From contig NC_045141.1 of NCBI RefSeq assembly GCF_008831285.2, positions 20,766,848-20,830,847 on the forward strand: a stretch of DNA of 64,000 nt. The letters are read 5' to 3'. The notes beneath the pieces were generated by a model. That model saw only the letters and a program-made list of their open reading frames with translations, was not told the origin of the DNA and searched no databases. The position numbers and the translations under genes are program-made. How positions within the stretch are numbered: the first letter of the stretch is position 1; every line of letters begins with the position of its first letter. Origin of the DNA: Nymphaea colorata. Lineage: Eukaryota > Streptophyta > Magnoliopsida > Nymphaeales > Nymphaeaceae. Below are positions 50,401 to 61,415 of the stretch, one piece after another.

Positions 50401-52322
50401 AGATATAAGGTGAATAATTCCTTTTTACATGGGAGTAGCACCTGCTGTTGGTTTCTGAGACATAGGAGAGCCAGTGCTGCTTCTTGATCATGTTATGCTA
50501 CCTCTCATGTCATGCTACCTCTCATTGTTGTGTGTCGTCTAATGCAGTATCTACCAAGATAACGGTTTGGGGAACTAATCACAACTCTTCTATAGCATTT
50601 TTAGTCTGCAGGAATCCTTGGATTGCATCATTACACACTTTAGAAAAGAGTATGTATGAGTATCGTTTATGAAAAAGAAATTCACATGGCACTTGTGAGT
50701 AGTAGTGAGCATTGGATTGCCTTGCATTTGGTTTTTGTCAGCTCAGGTTTTCAGTGTTACTTGGCTTGCAAGTGATATTGGCCGTTTATTAATAGGCTAA
50801 GAATTACTTGTCCTTAAAGGGCTCAAATTTTAACCAAAACATGAATTAACAATTGGCTAATGAACCTATAAATTCTAACTAGTTTGCATAGTGACTGCAA
50901 TATTGGACGAGGAAGGGGTAGGGAAAGACGTAGAAATTGAATAGACAAAACTTTAGTCCTTAGTTAGTGATGATTACCTAAAAAAAGGGATTTAAACAAG
51001 TAGAGATAGGACGTGGATGCTTTAACATGTAAAGGGATTCAGCTAGAATTTGGAATGAAGTGGGAAACTGGAAACAAGACACAGGGTTAGTTTTTCTATT
51101 AAATTTTATTGCAGCAAATGCCTGTAGTCATGAATATACTGAAGTCATTATATATCTTTAATCTAAGAATTGGTGCTTGACTGCGGCCAGGTGGCTGGTT
51201 CCAATTTGGATGTCTGTTCCTAAACCGTTATATTTTTTGTTTTGACTGATCCATTGGGATCTCAGGGAGTCTGAATGATGGAGCATATTGTGCTCTGTAG
51301 TATATCACAACAATTGACTAACGTAGGACATATTGCCTGTGTCTTCAATAAAGTGATCCAAATTTATCGACTAAAATTTATATCAGTTGCCTAGAGGCCT
51401 TTATGGTCACCCATCGTCTGAGCCAAACTCTCACTTCCTCCATAATTGTGTTAATATTATGTTGTCACAAAATGACAATTATTGTTAAGCAGCATGAAAT
51501 CATAAAAACTAGATTTTGAACTGTTGAATTTTAGGTGTTTCTGAAGGTTCTATGGAGGCAAAGCATGTTTCCAGTGAAACATTGTCAAGAAACACTGATA
51601 TACTTCCTGGGCAGTTAGCTATCGTCACGAGTGTGCCCGCAGAGTCTTCTGACCTGGGAGAAAAGGAAGCATCTGCTATCTGGGCGTCGTCTCCTGAGCG
51701 GCTGGAGCTGCCAAGGAGGCCATTTCATCATCAATCTGCTGGTTCGGACTCCCCTTGTGTGTCAGAATCTGGATCTGATCTATTCAGCAAGCGTGAAGTC
51801 ATACACAGGCTTAGGCAGCAGCTGAAGAGGAGGGATGAGATGATAATTGAGATGCAGGCCCGAATAACAGAGCAGCAGAGGTTTCTGAGTGAGCGCATGA
51901 CGCATGCATCCCACCTACAATCACAGCTGGATGCTGCCAACAGGGAGTTGCTAGAAGCTGAGAGGGAGATCCAACGGCTGAGGAAAGCTATAGTAGACCA
52001 TTGTCCATCTGCCGATGCCAGGTCACACCATGATCAGTTGCTTTCTGGAAACAGGCAAAAGCAGAATGGCTATGCTAACGGCGTCGCTGTGGGACTAGAG
52101 GCAAGATCACTGGGTGCTGTAAGCATCCCTCTGATGGCAGAGGAGAAAGAAGCTGATGGAGAGAGGGTTGAGAAGTTGAAGAGGGAGGTGGCAGAATTAA
52201 GAGAGGTTATGGAAGGGAAAGACTATCTCCTACATAGCTATAAAGAACAGAAGATGGAGCTGTGTTCCAAAGTGCAGGAGTTGCAGCTGAGATTAGATTC
52301 GCAGGTGCCAAATATCTTGTGA
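47473..52322 (+). CDS. Plant-specific membrane-anchored coiled-coil protein
   Basis: Function unknown; I recognise a conserved plant family without a settled name. Three exons, 47473-47659, 47742-47846 and 51535-52322, give 1080 nt and 359 residues; the second intron is 3.7 kb. Order: a basic N-terminus (MNSKSNAKFSRDRR), one hydrophobic segment about residues 25-40 (WVLIACGALLGTLSIR) likely to cross a membrane, a cysteine- and histidine-rich patch (ACPLHSNAYCF then DDDRCCHC), a motif WASSPERLELPRRPFHH, a serine-rich stretch SDSPCVSESGSDLFSKRE, then long heptad coiled coil (REVIHRLRQQLKRRDEMI onward) and a closing LRLDSQVPNIL. The single membrane helix with a coiled-coil tail suggests a tether or scaffold; that is inference. 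The upstream frame at 46586 may extend the N-terminus. Confidence 0.8.
49213..49443. repeat. Tandem duplication of about 116 bp in the coiled-coil gene intron
   Basis: Two neighbouring copies share long stretches such as tcatcaaagtgttggagcaa at an offset of about 116 bases, with scattered substitutions. It lies within the 3.7-kb second intron. Confidence 0.8.
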
Positions 52323-52455
52323 GGAAAGGAACCAACTTGTGTTTCTTGCAGGTTTCTTCAAGTTCTAGGGTTTTGGTTTCTGTGCAGATAAAAGCCTGTC
52401 CAATTTCTTTGTTCATATTCATATGCTTATGTCGTGCACACACACACATACACAC

Positions 52456-52494
<39 letters not shown>

Positions 52495-53271
52495 TCCAAC
52501 TTGTTTCTGAATTGCCAGTAGGAGTAGGTGCGACGCAGGTTAACTCCTGGGAACGGTTATGAAGGATAAGATACAACCGCCGCTGTCCCGTCTGAGGCTG
52601 TAACCCATCATTGTTATGTGGAATAACATCTAGAACGGAAGCATTCAATCTTTGATTTTCGGGTGCCTTTTTTTTTTTTCTTTTTTTTCCCATAGGCAAG
52701 CTAGGGTTAAGCCGAACCCTACCAGATTATACCAACAATGCGGCTTGGTTCTTCACCTCTTGACCTCCTTCTAACATGAAGGTGTAAGTCTAAGCTCCTA
52801 GGGAGTTGAATGTAGCCGTTGTTCGCACCCAAAAACTGAAGGATGTGAAATTATTCATTTCAGTGGCAGAATATTCGGAATTTTTAGCGCAGTTATCAAC
52901 AAATTAGAATAAGCTAAATATCTCAATATTCTTGGCATTTTATTTTAAAGAATGACATAGTGCCGACTTCTCTTTCGGTCTCTTGGCCTAAAAATTGCGG
53001 GGCCATAGCGAAGGAGAAAAGGAAAACGATCCGGTCAACGTGATAGTGGAATCATTCAACTTGAGATCTTAATTGTGTGGACACCTTATACAAAGAAGTA
53101 GTAACCAAAATTTTGTACAAAGAAGTGATAACCTATTTGTATCGGCTGCAATAAATCGGTAGATCAATACGGTCAAGAAATGCCGAACAGAAATTTTTGG
53201 CACGGTTGTGTACAAACCAAAATGCTTACAACTTTAAAACAGCAACTGTGACATTTCTCCTTATGGATCGC
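52323..53271. other. Convergent intergenic region
   Basis: The coiled-coil gene (+) and VTE4 (-) end towards each other here, so this holds both 3' untranslated regions. No gene in between. Confidence 0.55.
52459..52491. repeat. CA/GA microsatellite in 3' region
   Basis: A short CA run passes into about 30 bases of GA repeat some 135 bases after the stop codon of the coiled-coil gene, so probably inside its 3' untranslated region. Confidence 0.85.
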
Positions 53272-55598
53272 TTAGTCTGGTTTTCTGCAGGTGATGATGG
53301 CAAACTTTATGAGATTCTTTTTGTAGCCTTCGATCATCAATGGCATGACGAGTGCTCCTTTCATGGTTTTCCATCCTATGTAGTCATGGAATTAAATTAG
53401 TAGATGGTAACTGAAAGAAGTTGGCCTCCGTGTGACATTCAAATTGAAGTAGGCCGGGATACATCTTGAGATAGACCTGGTAGGGTTTTCCTAAGCCCAC
53501 CTTTCAAAGTTTACTATATAGAAAAACATAATTTCTGCCAGATTGTGGAGTATGACATGTCAACTCTGATGCCATATCGGCTTCTCTTTTAGTGCACTAT
53601 CTATACTAGTTGGAAAGTAAAAGCAGGGAGTTTGAAGGGTTAATCTGTATCCAACACAGACTTGGTGAACAATGAATTTCCAAGATACATATACATCCTG
53701 CATAGCTATACCATTGGATCTCATTTTCCTACTTGAGGAAGTAAACAGCATGACAGGCCCGACGCCAAATTAGACCTATTTCGCCCACCCATGGGAAGTT
53801 AGTTCAACGTTTTCTAAACGATTTCAATAATGGCAGGACGCTAGAGATTTAACCAAATTAAAGAAAACCATCGAATTTGTCGGTCTTGCTTTGTATGCAA
53901 TACACCGGATTCTGTAAGGAGATTACCAGTTCCTAGTAGGGAGGTGAAGCCTCTGAAGGTGAATGCCGACCTCATGACTGCTGGCCAAAACGGTGCAACG
54001 TTCTCTGTCCAATCTGCTGTCCTAATGTCCTGTCACGGAGAACAATAAGACATGGAAAAACATGAGCTCGTCTGTCCATCTATCTTCACCGATCAGCAAG
54101 AAATTAGAGAGCACATCGGCTAAACTGACGGTTCGAAGGTCCCTGTTTTAGTACTAATAGGGTGTGAACACATCTTAATTGGTTTCTGAAACTTGTCGGG
54201 ATTCATTACAGTGAACAAGTGGCACTTTCATGTTGAAAGAAATGGATGGCTGGTGTACCTTGAGAGAAAGAGATGCTGCAATGTTTACATAGTCGCTTAC
54301 AGAGCACCATGCAGGAAGATAGAAACCGTCACAAATTCTATCCAATAGATCCACTTCTTGAGGCTCCAATGATCCTTCTGAAGGTAACAGATCTCGGTGG
54401 CACCATGTCACAATGATAATAGTTGCCCCAGGGGCTGCTACTCTTGCTAGCTCGCTTACAAACTGTCAAAAGAAGAAAAAATACAATAGAAAAACTATAT
54501 TCAGTAAACTGGAAGAGTGGAAGTATTTTGTCAGTGTAATGCAGATAAGTGGAAGATAGCCGGTTCTTCACAAGCCAAAATCGCTTTTGTCTAGCCAATA
54601 TGATAAGGTGAATTGCTTGATTTCTAGCCATGACAACATGGGTTGAACAGCATGCTCCAAATATGCCTCAGTCTTCAGAAACTATATGACTAGAACTGCG
54701 GTTTTTCTCTTATGTTCTACCTCTTTGGTTTAACAACTTGATAGAACGATCATTCACATCTTGCACAGTTGCACTTAACGAAGTACCTCATTGTCCTTTT
54801 AACTGAGCTATATTTCTTTTTTAGAAAGCAAAAAGATTTCCAAACCAGAGCCCTATTTTTGGGTGAAGCTTTCAAACCTTGAACATACACATATCGCAAT
54901 AAACTGTCAAAAGAAGAAAAAATACAATAGAAAAATTATATTCAGTAAACTGGAAGAGTGGAAGTATTTTGTCAGTGTAATGCAGATAAGTGGAAGATAG
55001 CCGGTTCTTCACAAGCCAAAATCGCTTTTGTCTAGCCAATATGATAAGGTGAATTGCTTGATTTCTAGCCATGACAACATGGGTTGAACAGCATGCTCCA
55101 AATATGCCTCAGTCTTCAGAAACTATATGACTAGAACTGCGGTTTTTCTCTTATGTTCTACCTCTTTGGTTTAACAACTTGATAGAACGATCATTCACAT
55201 CTTGCACAGTTGCACTTAACGAAGTACCTCATTGTCCTTTTAACTGAGCTATATTTCTTTTTTAGAAAGCAAAAAGATTTCCAAACCAGAGCCCTATTTT
55301 TGGGTGAAGCTTTCAAACCTTGAGCATACACATATCGCAATAATCTTAAACTTCTATCATTCATAAAATGATGAAGATATTTGGCGAAACACTGCAGACC
55401 TTCTTCTTGTTGGGCATATGCTCTCCACTCTCCATGGACCAAACCAGGTTGAATTGTCCATCCAGAAATGGTTGATCAAGGGCATCTGCAACTTGAAAAG
55501 AGACCTGCCAACAGGTTAGGTTGCAGTGTCATTCCAATTGAAAAAGTTGATTTACAAGGGGTGAGGATGTTTGATGATGATCGGATGAAGCATGATGC

Positions 55599-55644
<46 letters not shown>

Positions 55645-58600
55645 TTACCAGATTGTCAAGACCTTGAGATATAGATAGTTCGTTAGCACGTGCAGCTTGA
55701 ATTGGACTCAACGTAATGCCTTGACATTTAGCTCCATATTTTTTGGCCAAGTATCTTGAGCTACCACCGATGCCACACCCAACGTCAACAATGTGCTTCG
55801 GACTCCTACTTGCATCATCTGCAAACCTTTGATCAGTCGGATTATGACTCGGAAAAATGCAAAAGGAGACGTTGTTCTTATGTATTACAAGGGTGTCTCC
55901 AGAACTGCCGTCAACAGAATGCAACTAGCTCTGTGTAGACCATGAAATTATGTGACATGAGAAAAGGTGTGGACGAAAACGCAGAAGCACATTCGGTTCA
56001 AAAATTCTTGAACCATTTTCAAGATGGTAGTTCTGATTGTGATGCTAAGCACTTCTTTCCTTTTTATGTTGGAACCGAAGAAAATGGTAGAACTGATTTT
56101 TTGTGAAACCGAAAGAAAATGGGAGGCCTGATGAAAATGCTCCATTGCTGGCATTCTCTTTAGTTCTTGATTCAATCAAGGATGAAGTTCACTCTCGTCG
56201 GTGCATTAATGCCCATATAGAGAAAACATGATGCGAACCATTTAAGAATTTAGACTAGTATTGGCGTCAACTTACGAATTAGATACCTGGCTCTTCGCAC
56301 TGAACTAAGAAACTAGCTCAATCCATAGAATTACTATTTTCTAATCCAGTAAATAACTTATGATAGGGTTTTGATTTGTGGAAACAGACACATGTGGAAC
56401 TCTATTCTACGAAGAGTTTTTTTTTTTGTGCTTTAGAGAAATTTTTTACCGAACCGGTGGGGTCTCAACTCTGCTCTTAGTGCTTATCCAGATTACATAC
56501 CTAAGAAAACTATCAGATCTTGCAGGTTCTCCATCCCTAAGTCCTTGATCTTTTAGTTTTTCGGGCATAAATGCTTTTTGAGAGAGGCTAAGAACATATT
56601 TTTCCCGTTTTCCTTGTAGAAACTTCTTGTCTTCCAATTTTCTCGGAGAAATTTCCTTTCCTTTTCCTCAAAATCGTTAAAATATAGGGTTGGATTCATA
56701 TAGAGGTTGACCCTATGGAGACATTTTCACAAGCTTTAACAGCAACGGCAGGTGCTGGTAAAGAAAGGTAAACAAGACACCCATCGAGTCATCGACGACC
56801 AAAGAAAGGACTTCTCCAAACAGCGCTGGAGGCTGCTGCTTGTCGGCGAGACTCATCAGCATCAGTCTCACACAAAGCCATGCCCATATAAATTTGAAGT
56901 TGTGACGTCTCACTAACTCAATGACGTGAAGTGATGTGACCCTCACCAAAGAAGCCAACTTGTCACAGAAAGAAAATTTGCAAACGCATATGGAGAAAAA
57001 TAACTTTACCATGACAAATCGGAAGGGTATGTGTCTGAGTGGCTGCAACTGAATTTCACAGATAATGCCATGCCTTCTTATCTGCTTTTATGCAGTTTCT
57101 CGATCTAGTACTAGAATCGAGTATTAAAAAAAATACAAAGTATCATGCATTTTGTGGGCCTCACAACGGTGAATAAAACTCACATGCACATGGACATTCC
57201 TGTTTGGCGCTTGGCAATGGGGTAGTCAGAATTTTTTTGCTAAGGAATACTAATACATAGTAATTAATTTCAAACCTCCAGAAAATTTTGAACCCTTCAT
57301 ATATAATGTAAAATGGTGGGGCGCATGAATAGGTAATAAGCCGAATTGTATGGGTTCATGTAGGCAACTGTCCATATAAGCCCTCCGCCACTGGTGGTCG
57401 GGATGGAATCATGACAGCTGCTCGTGTTCGAATAGTGAAACCTCTCGTGGTTTCACAATGCTGGCTATTCACAAACTGTAAAGTAGTTCAGATTTGGATT
57501 CATTATATACATGAGAAAGGCAAGACCTAAGAAAACCAAGATTCAACACCATATCCTAACCATTAAATATCAAGGGAAGACGATGGCATCTCAGGCAAGC
57601 CAGACTCGGATGAGCCACTGGCAAGTCTACAGTGTGTCAGGCCTAGGATCCGAAGCCAGCTCCAGAGGACCCAACTGACCCACTGGCTACTGGAGGTTCA
57701 AGTGCAACCCGACGCAATGATATATTTTGATTAGACTCAAATGCTCAGCTTCATTCCAAAAGTAAAAGGAACCTTATTTTGAGAGAGAAATATATGACAT
57801 GGCATAAGAATGGGAGACCTAACGGAGGCATATAATAACAATAAATTTGAAAACGACAACAATATAAAAATTTAAAAACTTAGAAATTTGGTCTCTCTGG
57901 TTTGCCTTTGGTTAGTATAGATTGGGAAATGGGTAACTTGGCATAAACCTCCAAGTAGAAATTACAGATCTAAGTACTTTAAATGCATGAATTTGTCACT
58001 TAAAACAAGATGCGGCAAATATGAATCTCAATTGGTAGTTCCAACACACCAAAGACCCAGAGATTGGAAAAGGTGGCCCTATCCGTTCACCACTCTTTTT
58101 CGCTCAAAAAGTAAAAAACACCAAATCATGAAAGAGCGACTTTCCTAACTGAAAAAGTTTTGTTGAACAACTGAAGTTTGTGTTTCTTGCCGTAGGTTCT
58201 TACTTCTCTGATACAATAGCATTTCCGTCTTCTCAAGCCTTGGACATCTACTCCCAGGTTTGGCACTAAACTATAACCTGGCCCGGTACCTCAAATTGTG
58301 TATTCATAGAAACCCATCAAAAGAAAAGTTCGAATATAAAAAGAAAACCGGCGTTCCTCTTTCGGCATCGAACGCTCGTCGACAAGCTTAAAAAGAAGCA
58401 GTTGATTGCATAATTCAGTAAAACAGAGAAAAACAGATTAAGCACGGCGAAGACGTGCTCCATACCTCACCACTCAATGGTCATCCGAAGGAAGAGAGGG
58501 AGAGAGAGAGAGAGAGAGAGAGAAGGAAGGAGACGAACCAGGGACGCGGGCGAAGGTCAAGGCCTCCTCGATCATCCGAATCTGGGCGGACCGATGGTCG

Positions 58601-59037
58601 TCCAGGTTGAGGGAGGCTTGGCCTTGAGAATCGTAGAAGCCGTGATGCATGTGCTCCCCCCACACGCTCTCCCACGCCCCCGACGACTCGTCGTAGAACT
58701 CCGCTATCCCCTGCTGCAGGTTTAGCCCGCCCTCTATCGCCCTTGCTTTCCCGGATCTCCTCTGAGTCCGAGAAGGCGCGACTACGATGGACGTGGCAGG
58801 CGCCGTCCTCCTCCTGCATTGGCGTCTATGCCCCTCGGGAGCCAGAGTCCCATCTTTGGAAACCGGAAGCTGGAGGAACGGAGAACCGCAACGGCCGGAG
58901 ACGCAGTACATCGCCGGCCGGCCGGTGTTCTTGGAGACACGGAGAGGGAGAGATATTAAGCGACAGAGCTGAGAGGGAGAGGAGGGCTGGGACTGGTTGG
59001 TTAGCGAGGGAGCGTCAGGGGCTGGGCTGCTATCCAC
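53272..59037 (-). CDS. VTE4: Gamma-tocopherol C-methyltransferase
   Basis: Plastid SAM-dependent enzyme that methylates gamma- to alpha-tocopherol and delta- to beta-tocopherol, the last step of vitamin E synthesis. Six exons: 58539-59037, 55649-55818, 55400-55504, 54259-54462, 53927-54029, 53272-53375; 1185 nt, 394 residues. Exon 1 has a long basic, Ser-rich transit region, then GIAEFYDESSGAWESVWGEH. SAM-binding motif I is HIVDVGCGIGGSSRYLAKKY (175-194), followed by GITLSPIQAARANELS, WSMESGEHMPNKKKFVSEL and the end MIEGYKKNLIKFAIITCRKP. A second ATG (58911, residue 43) would give about 352 residues, close to the 348 of Arabidopsis. Introns 1 and 2 both begin with CT-repeat tracts right behind the donor, and intron 3 contains a 441-bp tandem duplication. 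It is head to head with the CDI-type gene. Confident. Confidence 0.95.
54461..55342. repeat. Two-copy 441-bp tandem duplication in VTE4 intron 3
   Basis: Copies 54461-54901 and 54902-55342 are nearly identical, with only a handful of single-base differences seen by eye. The left copy begins at the acceptor side of exon 4, so the duplicated unit includes the original 3' splice-site sequence. This leaves a decoy acceptor (ttttgacag) 441 bp upstream of the real one. Confidence 0.95.
55601..55640. repeat. GA repeat directly behind VTE4 exon 2 donor
   Basis: On the gene strand it reads GTAACTCTT followed by a pure CT repeat of about 40 bases, starting 9 bases after the 5' splice site of intron 2. 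Confidence 0.95.
57214..57391. mobile_element. Degenerate MITE in VTE4 intron 1
   Basis: The right end ccctccgccactg is nearly identical to the ends of the hAT-type MITE at 28298-28497. The left end (caatggggtagtcagaattt) looks like a worn copy of the same inverted repeat. No target duplication is evident. Confidence 0.45.
58497..58523. repeat. GA repeat directly behind VTE4 exon 1 donor
   Basis: On the gene strand the weak donor CCCTG|GTTCGT is followed by CTCCTTCCTT and then a CT repeat, starting about 15 bases after the splice site. Confidence 0.95.
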
Positions 59038-60197
59038 GAAGCAGTCATATTTTACTTGCTTACCCTGAGACTTTTTACTAAAGGTTCAAAATACCCTCAG
59101 TATTCTTTGGGGCACTTTTGACGTGGCACGCATAGAATTGTGAGACTTTTTCTGGCAGTGACAGCTGAAAGAACCCACCCTCGTTTATTCTTTTTGGTGA
59201 ATTGATTTTTCGGGCTGCCTCCACTCCACTTGAAATCGACTTGAGCTACATGTTTTTTCAACAAACAAGTTTAATCGTTTGAGGACCAGAAACTTTTTTT
59301 TTTTTTTTTGTTAAGAGGTATTTTTGGGGAATTTGATTGTTTTGGATTTGATTTTTACTAATGTGGCAGATGATCAATCAAACTAAGGATCTTAACTAAG
59401 ATCTACACTTAAAGATTTTTATTTTACTTCTTTTCGTTGAAAAAACATCTTAAAATTTAAGATGAGAAGATCAAAGGTCTGACCTTAAACCCAGGGTTAT
59501 CAAATCCAAGCCTACCAAAGGCTCCCTATGAATTTAGATTTTGAGACACTTGTTTGTCTATACATAAGTAAGAATTATGGAGGAATTAATGTAAGAATAA
59601 GTTAATTTTTGTGGCCACATGACCTACATCTGGCCTCCGCAACTCATACCAATCATTATTTGAATCTGCACCCGTTTGTGGCTGCAGGAGTGCCACGGAT
59701 CACCGTTTAACTATATTTTTAAAATATCTAAGATATTATATTTTAAATGATTTTTTTTTTGTACATTTACATTTGTTTTTTAAAAGCTAATTAGTTTTAG
59801 CCAAATTACAACCGATTCAGGAGAGCTAGTGAATTGGCCAATAATTCTGCATTATTTATTTTATAATACACTGAAGCAAAATCTAAAATTAAATAAAACA
59901 ACGACATTATATGGATATATTCTTTTTAAGATCATTACTCGCCACCTAATTAAACCCGATCTATTAAGACAGTGGACTGACGGCCTTTCATTTCCTAACG
60001 GTCCTGTTTGGACCTCAGGAAGAAAAGCAAACTTGCGTTATCCTCGCGCATGGTTGCCGCGAATTCAGCTCCCCAAAATCGCGGGGGGAAAGTCGCACCA
60101 AAATCCTGAATAAGTTGGTGTTTTTCTTTGCGGTCTTTTCTTTCGGACCTTCCCCCAAGAATCGAGACTTTGAGAAGGAGAAGAGAGAAAGAAAACC
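59038..60197. promoter_or_regulatory. Shared divergent promoter region of VTE4 and CDI
   Basis: 1.16 kb separates the two start codons. An ACGTGGC element (59121-59127), the core of G-box/ABRE sites, lies about 85 bases from the VTE4 ATG. The rest is AT-rich with long T and A runs. No gene inside. Whether the two genes are co-regulated cannot be seen. Confidence 0.45.
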
Positions 60198-61415
60198 ATG
60201 GTGGCACTTCTTACCCGCCGATTCTTCGAGACGCTTCTTTCTTTGCCTCGCATTCTTCGCTTCGTGCATTCCCCGTTTGGCTATGGGTCCCGTCGACATC
60301 TTGGTAACAGCTTCGCTAGATCTGGATCTTTGGCTGACAATTTCACGAAATCTTCGGATCTTATCCGTTCCAGGTTCGCTAGAGATCGGTTGGGCAATGT
60401 GTTTACTGTGCTGGGACTGGGGCTTGGACTTGGTCTCCCGTCGTCTCCGGTGCTCGCGAACTCGGAGGAGGGCGAGAGCTCGAAGGGTCGGCAAGAAATG
60501 AGGGAGAATTCGAGCGAGGAAGGTCCACGGCGAGGCTTGGCCGTTCTTCTCGACGAGCCGGGGGAGGGGGAACCGGGATCCGATCTATCGTTGCACAAGA
60601 GTTCGAAGTTGGACGCTGCGGTAGCCAACGGTGGCGATCTGGGGAGTTCCTGCGTACCCGCGGCGAAGAGTCTGGGGTTTCGGAAGTTCAAGATCTTCAT
60701 CGGGTACGATCCCCGAGAGGACCTGGCCTTCGAGGTGTGCCGGTACTCGATCCTGAAGCGTTCCTCTATTCCGGTAGAGATCTCTCCGATAGTGCAGTCC
60801 GATCTGCGGAACAGGAATCTGTATTGGCGGGAGAGGGGGCCGACGGAGAGCACGGACTTCTCTTTCACTAGGTTTCTCACTCCGTTCCTTGCTGGGTTCG
60901 ACGGCTGGGCTCTCTTCGTCGACTGCGATTTCCTCTACACGACGGACATCAAGGAATTGGTGGAATTGACCGACGACAAGTACGCGGTGATGTGCGTTCA
61001 GCACGACTACGCGCCCAAGGAGACGACGAAGATGGACGGAGCGATCCAAACGACCTACCCGAGGAAGAATTGGTCGTCCATGGTTCTCTACAATTGCGGG
61101 CACCCGAATAATCGAATTCTTACGCCCGAAGTGGTGAACAGCCAAACTGGAGCCTTTCTGCACAGATTCACGTGGCTCGAAGATAGCGACATAGGCAACA
61201 TTCCGTTCGTCTGGAACTTCCTTGTTGGGCACAATCGAGTCGTCGAGGACGATCCTGAGACTTTCCCCAAAGCCATTCACTATACGCTAGGGGGGCCTTG
61301 GTTTGAGAGGTGGAAGGATTGTGAGTTTGCTGACCTCTGGGTGAAGGAAATGGAGGAATACCAGGCAAGCAAATGTGGTGGCCTGAAGGCCAACTTGGTA
61401 GAGCCTGTGGTTTGA
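60198..61415 (+). CDS. CDI: CDI-type nucleotide-diphospho-sugar transferase
   Basis: Glycosyltransferase-like protein of the GT-A fold; the Arabidopsis member CDI (At1g64980) is reported to be needed for pollen tube growth, with unknown acceptor. Intronless, 405 residues. The catalytic part begins near KFKIFIGYDPREDLAFEVCR (about 164) and includes the metal-binding DXD in ALFVDCDFLY (D242, D244), YAVMCVQHDYAPKE, YPRKNWSSMVLYNCGHPN, FLHRFTWLEDSDIG and HYTLGGPWFERWKDCEFADL. The start at 60198 has a strong context (aaaaccATGG). The first 65 residues are rich in Arg and poor in acidic residues, then a hydrophobic GLGLGLGLGL run, then an acidic linker: about 150 residues more than I recall for the Arabidopsis protein. 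An internal start at residue 101 would give 305 residues. Family is confident; the meaning of the extension is not. Confidence 0.9.
   Translation: MVALLTRRFFETLLSLPRILRFVHSPFGYGSRRHLGNSFARSGSLADNFTKSSDLIRSRFARDRLGNVFTVLGLGLGLGLPSSPVLANSEEGESSKGRQEMRENSSEEGPRRGLAVLLDEPGEGEPGSDLSLHKSSKLDAAVANGGDLGSSCVPAAKSLGFRKFKIFIGYDPREDLAFEVCRYSILKRSSIPVEISPIVQSDLRNRNLYWRERGPTESTDFSFTRFLTPFLAGFDGWALFVDCDFLYTTDIKELVELTDDKYAVMCVQHDYAPKETTKMDGAIQTTYPRKNWSSMVLYNCGHPNNRILTPEVVNSQTGAFLHRFTWLEDSDIGNIPFVWNFLVGHNRVVEDDPETFPKAIHYTLGGPWFERWKDCEFADLWVKEMEEYQASKCGGLKANLVEPVV

Noticed and set aside
53197-53400. Plus-strand 67-codon frame
   Set aside because: Shadow of the last VTE4 exon, which reads clearly on the minus strand to MIEGYKKNLIKFAIITCRKP.
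54338-55072. Two minus-strand frames sharing MARNQAIHLIILARQKRF
   Set aside because: They are the same intronic sequence in the two copies of the 441-bp duplication, not genes.
60281-61280. Minus-strand frames of 199 and 231 codons opposite CDI
   Set aside because: Arise from the GC-rich, intronless CDI coding strand; no start context or family features.
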